A stretch of 64,000 nt of DNA from JAGNRR01 sp964409905 (GTDB taxonomy: Bacteria > Bacteroidota > Bacteroidia > Chitinophagales > Chitinophagaceae), in the NCBI GenBank assembly GCA_964409905.1, contig CAYPET010000008.1, forward strand, positions 1 through 64,000, read 5' to 3'. How positions within the stretch are numbered: the first letter of the stretch is position 1; each line of letters starts with the position of its first letter. Position numbers and translations under genes: made by a program. This document shows, piece after piece, positions 54,372 through 63,566 of this stretch. The notes beneath the pieces are model-generated. The model saw only the letters and a list, made by a program, of their open reading frames with translations. It was not told the DNA's origin and ran no database searches.

Positions 54372-54995
54372 TTATTGCCTCACAAATTGTTCTAATAAAT
54401 ATTCAATATTAGCGTATGTGTTTTGCATTTTTTTTGGCACAGACTCTCTTGACACCCATTCTGCCTTGCTAATTCCTTCTTCGGCCTGCGGCTTTAGGTC
54501 ATCTTTTTCAGCCGACATCTCAAACCAATCAGTCCGTTTTAAAATCCAACGTTCTTGCAAGATATAAATATGATAAGTAGATAAAATAAACCGTTTTAGT
54601 TGCAGGCTATGCACACCCGTTTCTTCTTCCACTTCCCTTACCGCACAAGCCTCTATTTCTTCACCCGCATCTAATTTACCTTTTGGCAAATCCCATTTAC
54701 CCAATCGCATAATCATCAATAGTTCATCATTCACATTCCAAACCACACCACCCGCAGCTTGCAACGAATCAAACTCGTTAATGAATTTTGCCAAAGCCAT
54801 ATCCGGCTGCACCTGCCACACTAAATTATCAAAAGTTGTGACAGCAAACTGTTCAAATAAGGCTAACACACCTGATTCGATTTTCTTGTTCATTACCCAA
54901 GCATTGCTTAATCCATTATTATTGATTAGTTCAAGTGCATTTTCTGTCAAAAAAATACATTGTTTGTTATAATATATCCGAACGGAATCTTTCAT
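54372..54995 (-). CDS. NUDIX hydrolase with N-terminal extension
   Basis: 207 residues. The full Nudix box is present, G-x5-E-x7-R-E-V-E-E-E-T-G-V, starting at GKLDAGEEIEACAV. About 70 residues precede the domain and contain a conserved-looking RIYYNKQCIFLTENA strand. Substrates of the family are nucleoside diphosphates linked to another moiety; the specific one is not evident. It is divergent from pyrE, with 29 bases between starts. Confidence 0.92.
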   Translation of the reverse strand: MKDSVRIYYNKQCIFLTENALELINNNGLSNAWVMNKKIESGVLALFEQFAVTTFDNLVWQVQPDMALAKFINEFDSLQAAGGVVWNVNDELLMIMRLGKWDLPKGKLDAGEEIEACAVREVEEETGVHSLQLKRFILSTYHIYILQERWILKRTDWFEMSAEKDDLKPQAEEGISKAEWVSRESVPKKMQNTYANIEYLLEQFVRQ

Positions 54996-55024
54996 TTATC
55001 AATTTATCATTTTAGGTTTGCGCT

Positions 55025-55654
55025 GTGCAAAGAGAACAACGAATAGCCGAAAAGTTATTACAAATTCAAGCTGTAAAACTACAACCACAAGCCCCATTTA
55101 CTTGGGCCAGTGGTTGGAAAAGTCCCATATATTGTGATAATCGAAAAATATTATCGTACCCACACATACGCGACTTTGTAAAAAGTGAACTATCCAATTT
55201 AGTTTTCTCCGAGTTTCCTGATGCTGAAGTGATTGCGGGGGTAGCCACAGCAGGTATCCCGCATGGAGCGCTGGTAGCAGACTTGCTAAAAATGCCTTTT
55301 GTATATGTACGTTCCAAGCCAAAAGCGCATGGCATGGGCAATCAGATAGAAGGGCACTTGGAGGCTGGCAAACGAGTATTGGTTATCGAAGACCTTATCT
55401 CTACCGGCAAAAGCAGTATGGAAGCTATTGTAGCACTTCGTGATGCAGGTGCAAAAATTGAAGGTCTTTGTTCGGTTTTCACATATGGTTTTGACATTGC
55501 TGCCAAATTATTTGAGAAAGAACAAATACCGACACGTAGTTTGAGCAACTATAATGCGCTCCTTGAGGTAGCCTTGGCGCAGCATTTAATTCAGGCTGAA
55601 GACATGGAAATTCTGCAAACCTGGAGAGAACAGCCTGAAACATGGGGACATTAG
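55025..55654 (+). CDS. pyrE: orotate phosphoribosyltransferase
   Basis: 209 residues from GTG 55025; no ATG fits. The PRPP-binding motif is VLVIEDLISTGKSS, and VAGVATAGIPHGALVADLL and YVRSKPKAHGMGN carry the orotate and catalytic-loop residues. It forms OMP from orotate and PRPP in pyrimidine synthesis. The stop lies 2 bases from that of the convergent glyS. Confidence 0.95.
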   Translation: MQREQRIAEKLLQIQAVKLQPQAPFTWASGWKSPIYCDNRKILSYPHIRDFVKSELSNLVFSEFPDAEVIAGVATAGIPHGALVADLLKMPFVYVRSKPKAHGMGNQIEGHLEAGKRVLVIEDLISTGKSSMEAIVALRDAGAKIEGLCSVFTYGFDIAAKLFEKEQIPTRSLSNYNALLEVALAQHLIQAEDMEILQTWREQPETWGH

Positions 55655-55656
55655 CA

Positions 55657-57114
55657 CTACCCTATTGCTTCTAATACTACATTTTTTACCGAGTCTATCG
55701 CTATACGTTCTTGTTGCATGGAGTCGCGATATCGAATGGTCACTGTGTTATCCTCCAATGTTTGATGGTCGATAGTTACGCAAAAAGGAGTGCCCAAAGC
55801 ATCTTGAATACGATATCGTTTACCTATTGCATTTTTTTCTTCGTAAAAACAATTAAATGTATCCTGACATGTCGAAAGTAATTCCATTGCTTTTTCTGGC
55901 AGGCCGTCTTTTTTCAGCAAAGGCAAAATGGCCAATTTGATTGGTGCCAGGCGCGGTGGTATTCGCAGCACTTTTCTGCTGTCTTTTTTATCATCAGTGC
56001 TCAAATCTTCTTCGTCGTATGCTTCGCTTAGCACCATTAAAACAGTTCTATCCAATCCAATAGAAGTTTCAATCACGTAAGGAATATAATTACCATAGGC
56101 TTTGCCGGTTTCGGGGTCTATATCATTGTCAAAATACTGTTGCTTTTTTTTGCTAAAAAGCTGATGTTGCTGCAGATCAAAATCTGTGCGTGAATGTATT
56201 CCTTCCACCTCTTTGAATCCAAACGGAAATTCATATTCGATATCACAAGCTGCATCAGCATAATGAGCCAATTTTACATGGTCGTGGAATCGTTGCTTTT
56301 CGGTGGGTATGCCCAATTCGCGGTGCCATGCGCTGCGTTTTTCTTTCCAGTATTCATACCATTCTTTTTGCGTGCCGGGCCGCACAAAAAACTGCATTTC
56401 CATTTGTTCAAACTCACGCATTCTGAAAATAAACTGCCGTGCCACGATTTCATTTCTGAATGCCTTACCGGTTTGGGCAATACCAAAAGGTATTTTTTGC
56501 CTAGCCGTTTTTTGAACGTTAAGAAAATTCACGAAGATGCCTTGTGCAGTTTCTGGCCGTAAATAAATTTCATTGGCCTCTTCGGCTACCGAGCCCACCT
56601 GCGTTGCAAACATCAAATTAAATTGCCTGATGTCTGTCCAATTACATGTTTGACTAACCGGACATTGAATTTCGTTCTTTTCAATAAGTGTTTTTAACCC
56701 GACAAAATCGTCAGCCTCTAGCAAGCTTTCCATTTCGGCCAACAAATTGTTTGCCTTTTCATTCTCCCCTTTTTCGGTCAACTCATCAGCCTTTTGCTCT
56801 ATTAGATGATCAACCCGATAGCGCTTTTTACTATCCCTATTGTCAATTAGGGGGTCAGAGAAGCTGTCCACATGCCCGCTGGCCTTCCAAGTGGTAGGAT
56901 GCATAAAAATAGCCGCATCAATACCAACAATATTTTGGTTGTGATACACCATTGTCTTCCACCACCATTCACGGATATTTTTTTTCAACTCAACACCCCA
57001 AGGACCATAATCATATACGGCTTGCAAACCGTCATAGATTTCACTAGATTGAAAAACAAAACCATATTCTTTACAATGTGCTATTAAAGCTTGCCACTTA
57101 TTGTTTTCTGCCAT
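55657..57114 (-). CDS. glyS: glycyl-tRNA synthetase, dimeric alpha2 type
   Basis: 485 residues from ATG 57114 (MAENNKWQALIAHCKEYGFV). Class II core with the motif 1 region YDYGPWGVELKKNI, RPETAQGIFVNF, motif 2 in FRNEIVARQFIFRMREFEQMEM (cut in two parts here) and motif 3 in SIGLDRTVLMVLSEAY. The C-terminal anticodon domain starts near LAPIKLAILPLLKK. A Cys pair (CPVSQTCNW) lies in the insertion. It charges tRNA-Gly. Confidence 0.96.
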   Translation of the reverse strand: MAENNKWQALIAHCKEYGFVFQSSEIYDGLQAVYDYGPWGVELKKNIREWWWKTMVYHNQNIVGIDAAIFMHPTTWKASGHVDSFSDPLIDNRDSKKRYRVDHLIEQKADELTEKGENEKANNLLAEMESLLEADDFVGLKTLIEKNEIQCPVSQTCNWTDIRQFNLMFATQVGSVAEEANEIYLRPETAQGIFVNFLNVQKTARQKIPFGIAQTGKAFRNEIVARQFIFRMREFEQMEMQFFVRPGTQKEWYEYWKEKRSAWHRELGIPTEKQRFHDHVKLAHYADAACDIEYEFPFGFKEVEGIHSRTDFDLQQHQLFSKKKQQYFDNDIDPETGKAYGNYIPYVIETSIGLDRTVLMVLSEAYDEEDLSTDDKKDSRKVLRIPPRLAPIKLAILPLLKKDGLPEKAMELLSTCQDTFNCFYEEKNAIGKRYRIQDALGTPFCVTIDHQTLEDNTVTIRYRDSMQQERIAIDSVKNVVLEAIG

Positions 57115-57259
57115 AAGACGGCGAAGATAAAGTTTGCTGCGCTGAAATTTCAAGAATCAAATGTCAAACCTGCTTTGTTAGGTATTGGTTCTTGAAAAAT
57201 ATTTTCTACTTCATTTCGTTCAAATGCTTACATTCAACTTTAGAAATACAGGATAAAAA

Positions 57260-58816
57260 ATGGAGCATCATCAGTTGGCACAATTGCATCGCATTCAAGC
57301 TTTTGAAGGCAAATACCCCAAACAGTTGTGGTATTTATTTTTCTCTGAAATGTGGGAGCGTTTTAGCTTTTACGGCATGCGAGGCATGCTTACTTTTTTT
57401 ATGGTTCACCAGCTTTTTTTAAGTGAAACAGCTGCCAATTTGCAATATGGCGCCACACAGGCTTGGGTTTATGCCTTTACTTTTATTGGTGGTTTATTTG
57501 CAGATAAGATATTGGGATTTCGGAAATCGCTCTTTTGGGGTGGTCTACTTATGATAGCCGGTAGCCTTATTTTAGTCATTGATCCAAAGGCATTTTTCTT
57601 TTTGGGTATTAGCTTCCTTATAGTGGGTACAGGTTTTTTTAAGCCCAATATTTCAACTATGGTTGGGGCGCTGTATGCCGATGGCGATGTGCGTAGGGAT
57701 GCTGGTTTTTCGCTTTTTTATTCGGGCATCAACATTGGTGCATTGTTGGGCGGCTATGCCTGCATTGCCATCGGAAAAGGTAATTTGTTTGCTTCTTTCA
57801 TACCCGAGCATTTGCGCTGGAATGCAGCATTTGGGCTTGTCGCGCTGGTAATGAGCATTAGTCTGTTCACTTTCGTTTATACGCGTAAAACGCTTGGCCC
57901 AATAGGCCTCTCCCCGCTTGAAAGTAGCCAGCTTGACGATACGATGTTGGAAGAAAATCAAGTAGCTTATAAAGGCAAAAAGTGGTACGAATATCTTGTC
58001 TATGCCGGCGCATTGCTGTGCGTGCCAATCATTATGGTGATGGTAGCCAATACGCGTTATACTGATTGGTTTATGTACGTGATAGGCCCATTTAGTCTGC
58101 TTTATTTATTTTTTGAAATGCGTAAAGAAACATTAGCGGCGACAAAAAAACTATGGGCAGCCTTGCTGTTCATCATTTTTTCAATTATTTTTTGGGCCAT
58201 TTTTGAGCAGGCCGGTGGTTCCTTGTCTTTGTTTGCAGCCAATAACCTGGACGATAAGTTGTTTGGTACTATCACACTTGACCCCAATGGGGTAAACAAT
58301 GCAGCAAACTCGTTGTTCGTAATCATTTTTGCGCCATTGGTTGGTATTGCCTGGATAGCAATGGCAAAAAGAAAGATAGAACCCAATACGGTGATTAAAT
58401 TTGGCTTAGGCTTTTTGTTTCTCGGTTTGGCATTTTATGCCTTTTATGCCACACGCTTTTTTGCCGGCATTAATGGCATGACCTCCTTAGATATTTTTAC
58501 ATTGGCCTATTTTGTAGTAACCTTTGGCGAATTGTGTTTGTCACCCATTGGCTTATCTATCATGACTAAGCTATCACCAAAAAGACTGCAAGGTTTAATG
58601 ATGGGTATGTGGTTTCTGGCCAGTGCTTATGGGCAATATGTGGCAGGTCTTTTTGGAGCCAGTATTGTGAGTGAAAATCCCGATGCGACAACTATGGACA
58701 AATTAATTTCATATACAGCGGGATACAAACAGTTTGCTATTTATGCCATTATTGCCGGTGTCATACTTATTGCCATTTCACCATTAATGCGCAAATTAAT
58801 GGGTGATGTAAAATAA
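57260..58816 (+). CDS. POT family proton-dependent oligopeptide transporter
   Basis: 518 residues, twelve to fourteen membrane helices. The ExxER-like start (FFSEMWERFSFYGMRGMLTFF, here E-M-W-E-R-F) and the PTR2 signature region (FFKPNISTMVGALY, FSLFYSGINIGALLGGY) are clear. It imports di- and tripeptides with protons across the inner membrane. A second, diverged POT gene lies convergently downstream. Confidence 0.93.
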   Translation: MEHHQLAQLHRIQAFEGKYPKQLWYLFFSEMWERFSFYGMRGMLTFFMVHQLFLSETAANLQYGATQAWVYAFTFIGGLFADKILGFRKSLFWGGLLMIAGSLILVIDPKAFFFLGISFLIVGTGFFKPNISTMVGALYADGDVRRDAGFSLFYSGINIGALLGGYACIAIGKGNLFASFIPEHLRWNAAFGLVALVMSISLFTFVYTRKTLGPIGLSPLESSQLDDTMLEENQVAYKGKKWYEYLVYAGALLCVPIIMVMVANTRYTDWFMYVIGPFSLLYLFFEMRKETLAATKKLWAALLFIIFSIIFWAIFEQAGGSLSLFAANNLDDKLFGTITLDPNGVNNAANSLFVIIFAPLVGIAWIAMAKRKIEPNTVIKFGLGFLFLGLAFYAFYATRFFAGINGMTSLDIFTLAYFVVTFGELCLSPIGLSIMTKLSPKRLQGLMMGMWFLASAYGQYVAGLFGASIVSENPDATTMDKLISYTAGYKQFAIYAIIAGVILIAISPLMRKLMGDVK

Positions 58817-58824
58817 TACTCCCC

Positions 58825-58858
58825 AAAAAAAAGCTCCATTCGTATTAATAATGGAGCT
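58825..58858 (-). terminator. intrinsic terminator of the minus-strand POT gene
   Basis: AGCTCCATT (58832-58840) pairs with AATGGAGCT (58850-58858). Read on the minus strand the stem is followed by eight T. Plus-strand transcription from the other POT gene meets the same hairpin but with only a weak T tract. Confidence 0.85.
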
Positions 58859-58882
58859 ACTAAATTTTATATCACTAATTGC

Positions 58883-60460
58883 TTACTCTACGCCGTGCAT
58901 CAATTTCTTAATTGGTTTATTGAAGACAATAACCAATATACCAATGGCAATTAACACATAGGCAAGTGTTTCGAAAACGCTCGTATAGCTTGCTAAGCCA
59001 ATAGCCGGATCGACAGTTTCACCTGCTTCAGCATGACCTCCGGTTAGCGCAGCGATTTTACCGCCTACATAATTTGCCATAGCAAAACTCAAGAACCAGG
59101 CACCCATTGCCGTGCCGGCCAGTTTTTTCGGTGACAATTTTGTAACCATAGATAAACCAATAGGTGAAATAAATAATTCACCGGTGGTGTGTAATAAATA
59201 TAAAAATACGATGGTTAGAAAGGGTACCTGATAAGCATCGTTTACAAATAACAGCGCTACTTTGGTTACAAGAAAGCCAAGTGCCAACTGTATAAATGCC
59301 AATCCGAACTTAACAGGGATGCTTGGATTTTTACCAATTTTAGAAAGCTTAACCCACATTACAGAGAACAAAGAGCCAAAGATGACAATGAATAGAGGAT
59401 TGAAAAATTGAGTCATTGATGCCGGCATCGTCCAACCGAAAAGGTTTCTATCAATATTCCGATCAGCGAATAATGTGAGCGAAGTGCCTGCTTGTTCAAA
59501 ACATGCCCAAAACACGATATTCACTATCATCAGCAGCACAAGCGCAATCATCCTGTCGCGCCATACGGCCATAGGGCTTGTTGCTCCTTTGGTCTTCAAC
59601 AAACTATCTATTTCGTTACGCTCAAGCATATCCTTGTCAGCCTTGCTTCCCGCTATTAACAACTGAGCACTGATTAGTATAAATAAGGCCAATAAAATAT
59701 AATCCATCAATTCATTGTGCTGTATCAAAAAATAACACAAGGGAACCAATATTAAAGACCCTACTGTTATGACTTGTATCATATTCAACGGACCCAGTAC
59801 TTTTTTTAAGCCAGCCTCTTGAAAGTCTACTCCCGGTGCGCGCGAAAAATTTTCTCTCCCGCTCCAAAATATCAAAAAGCCAGCCAGCATGCCAATACCA
59901 GCGAGACCAAAGCCATATTTAAACCCATAGGTTTCGCCTACATAAGCCACGACAGTTGTAGCTAAAAAAGCACCTATATTGATACCTATGTAAAAAATGG
60001 TAAAGCCACTATCTCGCCGAGGATCCCCATCCCGATATAGTTTACCAACAATGGTAGAAATATTTGCTTTAAAATAGCCATTGCCTACAATCAGTGCGCC
60101 CATCCCTATCAACAAGGCACTCTCAGTACCACCTAATATTAAAAACTCGCCGATAGCCATGAGGATTGCGCCCAATAGCACCGCATATCGATATCCAAGA
60201 TATTGATCTGCCATGCGACCACCGAGTATAGGTGCGGCATATACTAAGGCCGTATAAGATCCATATATCAAAGAAGCTTCTGCATCACCCTTCATTAAAG
60301 ATTTTACCAAATACAATGTAAGCAAAACGCGCATACCGTAATAACAGAATCGCTCCCACATTTCAGAAAAGAATAAGGTCATTAATCCCTTAGGATGTCC
60401 CGAGTTGGTCTCTGGCCACTGATCGTCTTTGTTTTCTTCAAGTAATACTTCTTGACTCAT
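58883..60460 (-). CDS. POT family oligopeptide transporter, second copy
   Basis: 525 residues with the same family marks: LFFSEMWERFCYYGMRVLLT at the start, GNGYFKANISTIVGKLY and FTIFYIGINIGAFLATTV. A soluble extension of ~15 charged residues precedes the first helix. It differs widely from the first POT protein, so the pair is probably an old duplication or two lineages with different peptide ranges. It ends before a strong terminator at 58825-58858. Confidence 0.93.
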   Translation of the reverse strand: MSQEVLLEENKDDQWPETNSGHPKGLMTLFFSEMWERFCYYGMRVLLTLYLVKSLMKGDAEASLIYGSYTALVYAAPILGGRMADQYLGYRYAVLLGAILMAIGEFLILGGTESALLIGMGALIVGNGYFKANISTIVGKLYRDGDPRRDSGFTIFYIGINIGAFLATTVVAYVGETYGFKYGFGLAGIGMLAGFLIFWSGRENFSRAPGVDFQEAGLKKVLGPLNMIQVITVGSLILVPLCYFLIQHNELMDYILLALFILISAQLLIAGSKADKDMLERNEIDSLLKTKGATSPMAVWRDRMIALVLLMIVNIVFWACFEQAGTSLTLFADRNIDRNLFGWTMPASMTQFFNPLFIVIFGSLFSVMWVKLSKIGKNPSIPVKFGLAFIQLALGFLVTKVALLFVNDAYQVPFLTIVFLYLLHTTGELFISPIGLSMVTKLSPKKLAGTAMGAWFLSFAMANYVGGKIAALTGGHAEAGETVDPAIGLASYTSVFETLAYVLIAIGILVIVFNKPIKKLMHGVE

Positions 60461-60572
60461 AGAATTTATTTTGCGTGTTAAATTAAGGTATTTGCTTCAG
60501 TATAAAGCCTTTATTAACCGATTTTTGAATAAAAGAAATTGAAATGCTTTTCACGGCAATCAATTATTGCTA

Positions 60573-61850
60573 ATGCCTAAGTATATGAATAGACAATCCT
60601 TATCACTCTTTTTTATAATCGTTTGCTGTATGCTAGCGGCTTGTACAAAAGAACAAAACGAATTTGTGACTGTTGCAGATGGCATCTTTTTTCAAGGAAC
60701 AAAACCTTACAAATACATTGGTTGCAACTACTGGTACGGAGGGTACATAGCACATGATACATCCCGAGTAAAAAATGAATTAGACTTTCTAAAACAACAA
60801 GGAATAAGCAATCTGCGGGTCTTTTTATGTGGCGAAGGTGACCAGCAATATCCATATCGCATCTATCCCAGTCTGCAACAAAAACCAGCTGCTTATGACG
60901 AAACGCTATTGCAAGGTTTTGATATTTTTTTGAGCGAAGTGGCAAAACGTAATATGCAGGTTGTTTTTGTATTGAATAACAATTGGGAGTGGAGTGGTGG
61001 TTTTGGTCAATATTTGGAGTGGTCAGGTAAGGGGAAGCCTCCTCTGCCAAAAACAGCAGATTGGGATTGGAATGCTTACTGCCATTACATCGCACAATTT
61101 TACTCTTGCCAAGAATGCATTGCCTTGTCCAACAATTGGATTCGGCATGTGGTAAGTCGTACAAACACTGTTAATGGTGTAGCCTATAAAGATGATACCC
61201 ATATAATGGCCTGGGAATTAGCCAATGAACCACGACCTATGGACAGCGCTGCTACAGAAAATTATATACGATGGACAGCCGAAACTGCAAGCCTGATTAA
61301 ATCTTTGGATAAGAACCATTTGGTCACGATTGGTACAGAAGGTGTAATCAGCACTTTTTATAATGAAACCATTTACGAACAGATACATGCCAATCCACAT
61401 ATTGATTATTTCACGCTTCATCTCTGGCCCAAAACATGGTTATGGTATAATGGCGATGATGCAGCTGCTGTGCGCGATACCACATTAGTTAAAACAAAAA
61501 ATTACATTGAGCAGCACAGTCGTATAGCTGCCAGTTTAAAAAAACCATTAGTTATTGAAGAATTTGGTCTGCACCGAGATAAAAATTCATTTTCGCCCCT
61601 TGTCGACACAAAAAACCGAAATGCCTACTATAAATATGTTTTTGAAATCGGGAATGCCAACGCAGTGAGTGGATATAACTTCTGGGGCTATGCCGGCCTG
61701 GAAGAAAATTTTAATGCCAAGGGCTTTATGCAAAAAGGCATGGAATACAGTGCGGACCCTCCGCAGGAAGAACAAGGACTTTATGCAGTTTACAAAACCG
61801 ATAGCAGTACCTGGAGTGTCATTCGCAATGGGCTTTTATTACTGAAATGA
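60573..61850 (+). CDS. GH5 endo-beta-mannanase-like lipoprotein
   Basis: 425 residues from ATG 60573 (ATG 60585 also fits). A lipoprotein signal (IVCCMLAAC, Cys24) precedes a TIM-barrel glycoside hydrolase. The acid/base is Glu219 in WELANEPRP and the nucleophile Glu330 in LVIEEFGLHRD, as in family GH5 mannanases (subfamily 7-like), with HLWPKTW between them. It should hydrolyse beta-1,4-mannosidic links at the cell surface or in the periplasm. Its 3' end overlaps the convergent cutC by 12 bases. Confidence 0.88.
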   Translation: MPKYMNRQSLSLFFIIVCCMLAACTKEQNEFVTVADGIFFQGTKPYKYIGCNYWYGGYIAHDTSRVKNELDFLKQQGISNLRVFLCGEGDQQYPYRIYPSLQQKPAAYDETLLQGFDIFLSEVAKRNMQVVFVLNNNWEWSGGFGQYLEWSGKGKPPLPKTADWDWNAYCHYIAQFYSCQECIALSNNWIRHVVSRTNTVNGVAYKDDTHIMAWELANEPRPMDSAATENYIRWTAETASLIKSLDKNHLVTIGTEGVISTFYNETIYEQIHANPHIDYFTLHLWPKTWLWYNGDDAAAVRDTTLVKTKNYIEQHSRIAASLKKPLVIEEFGLHRDKNSFSPLVDTKNRNAYYKYVFEIGNANAVSGYNFWGYAGLEENFNAKGFMQKGMEYSADPPQEEQGLYAVYKTDSSTWSVIRNGLLLLK

Positions 61851-62543
61851 TTGCACCAATGCCTGAATACAACTGAAGTCACTCTGACTGTATGTGTCAG
61901 AAAAATGTTCGTTGGTTTTCACATCATGTGTTGCCATAACCTTGCAGGTGGCATGAATTTCGCTGGTGCCACAAAAAGCAGCAATATCACGTGCATTCTG
62001 TGGAGTAACTCCAGCCCCCGGCATGAAAATGATTTCACTGCCATATTGCCGCTGTAGTTGTTGTATAACGCTTTTTCCTGCGCTTACATTTTTATGTCCT
62101 CCGCTGGTTAATATCCTCTCAAAACCTAAATTGATGATATCCTCCGCAGCACCATGGAGATTTACAGTCCTATCAAAAGCACGATGAAAGGTTGCAGCCT
62201 TGTTACCCCAAAGCTGAAGCAAATCTGCGCAATGATCAACCGCTACCTGGCCTTCCGGATTTAATATACCTAATACGATACCGTCAACACCAAGTTCTTT
62301 GCACATGGCAATATCCTCCCGCATAAGAGCAATTTCATCTAACGAATAAACAAAATCGCCACCGCGAGGTCGGATCATGACATACACAGGAATACGAATT
62401 TCCTTTTTTACTCGGCTAATCATACCATAGGAAGGTGTGCACCCTCCTTCGGCTAAATTTTCAAAAAGCTCAATGCGGTTTGCGCCTGCTTGGTAGGCGT
62501 TCATGCATGATTGAAAGTTGTTACAAGCAATTTCTACAATCAT
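61839..62543 (-). CDS. cutC: CutC family protein
   Basis: 234 residues. The start IVEIACNNFQSCMNAYQAGANRIELFENLAEGG (cut in two here) and the segments MIRPRGGDFVY and LTSGGHKN are typical of the CutC TIM barrel. The copper-homeostasis role was proposed in E. coli but has been questioned. Here the gene overlaps a glycosylasparaginase by 4 bases (ATGA), suggesting a part in carbohydrate or glycan use rather than copper handling; this is inferred from context. Confidence 0.93.
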   Translation of the reverse strand: MIVEIACNNFQSCMNAYQAGANRIELFENLAEGGCTPSYGMISRVKKEIRIPVYVMIRPRGGDFVYSLDEIALMREDIAMCKELGVDGIVLGILNPEGQVAVDHCADLLQLWGNKAATFHRAFDRTVNLHGAAEDIINLGFERILTSGGHKNVSAGKSVIQQLQRQYGSEIIFMPGAGVTPQNARDIAAFCGTSEIHATCKVMATHDVKTNEHFSDTYSQSDFSCIQALVQSFQ

Positions 62544-63565
62544 TTCAATAAATAGTTGGCATCTACTTTAATATTATCCAGCCGCGTTGATTGAACTCCA
62601 AAATCGAAGTTTTTCTGCAAGGCGTAACCTCCATATTCTCCTTTTTTGTTGAGCGCAATAAATCCAATTTGTATTTCTTCTGGCTTACGGGGAGTAATTT
62701 TCAAAATACGTTCGACGGCTTTTTTACAGGCATTTTCCGGGGTGTAGCCCTGTCGCATATATTCAACCACTAAAAAACTCCCACAAATTCTGATTACTTC
62801 CTCACCGTGTCCGGTAGCAGTGGCTGCGCCCACTTCATTATCAACGTACAGACCAGCCCCAATAATGGGCGAATCCCCCACACGACCCCGCATTTTAAAA
62901 CCCATACCACTGGTGGTACATGCTCCACTTAAATTGCCAGCTGCATCCATAGCAATCATACCAATGGTGTCATGGTTCCACTCATCATCAATTTTGGTTG
63001 GCACGTCTGTTGGGCTTGCTTGTTCACCACGTTCAATGTTTATTTGAGGTTTATACTCACTTTTTTCCAACCACTTTTCGTACGCCTCTGCCGCATGCGG
63101 ACTAAGCTCTTCTTTTTCGATAGGAAAACCTTGCTGCACAGCGAATTGTTGAGCACCTGCCCCAACGAGCATCACATGCGGTGTTTTTTCCATTACCGCA
63201 CGTGCCACTTTTATTGGATTTTTAATACCTTCCAGAAATGCCACACTGCCGCATTGGCCCATATGATTCATTATGCTGGCATCAAGTGTGACGTATCCGT
63301 CTCTATCAGGATTGCCCCCTAACCCAACACAGCAATTCCCCCAATCATTTTCACTTACCATGACACCTTGTTGAACAGCATCTAAGGCAGAACCCTTTTT
63401 TGTAAGCACCTCCCATGCCGCACGGTTGGCCGATGTTGATTGGTTATACCAAGTACTCAATACAATGGCTTGATTTTTTTCCGGCACATTAGCATGGCTA
63501 TATTTTCGTGTGGCGAAAAATGCACCACTTAGTCCTAATATTTTTAATACTTCTCTTCTGTTCAT
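62540..63565 (-). CDS. glycosylasparaginase / isoaspartyl peptidase (Ntn hydrolase)
   Basis: 341 residues with an N-terminal Arg-Arg export-like signal (MNRREVLKILGLSGAFFA). The autocleavage site and nucleophile Thr200 lie in NHDTIGMIAMD, and the substrate loop is in GRVGDSPIIGAGLYVDN and TGHGEEVI. This is the glycosylasparaginase branch, which cuts the GlcNAc-Asn bond of N-glycans. It starts one base after the GH20 stop and overlaps cutC, so the three form one operon. Confidence 0.92.
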   Translation of the reverse strand: MNRREVLKILGLSGAFFATRKYSHANVPEKNQAIVLSTWYNQSTSANRAAWEVLTKKGSALDAVQQGVMVSENDWGNCCVGLGGNPDRDGYVTLDASIMNHMGQCGSVAFLEGIKNPIKVARAVMEKTPHVMLVGAGAQQFAVQQGFPIEKEELSPHAAEAYEKWLEKSEYKPQINIERGEQASPTDVPTKIDDEWNHDTIGMIAMDAAGNLSGACTTSGMGFKMRGRVGDSPIIGAGLYVDNEVGAATATGHGEEVIRICGSFLVVEYMRQGYTPENACKKAVERILKITPRKPEEIQIGFIALNKKGEYGGYALQKNFDFGVQSTRLDNIKVDANYLLK

Positions 63566-63566
63566 G

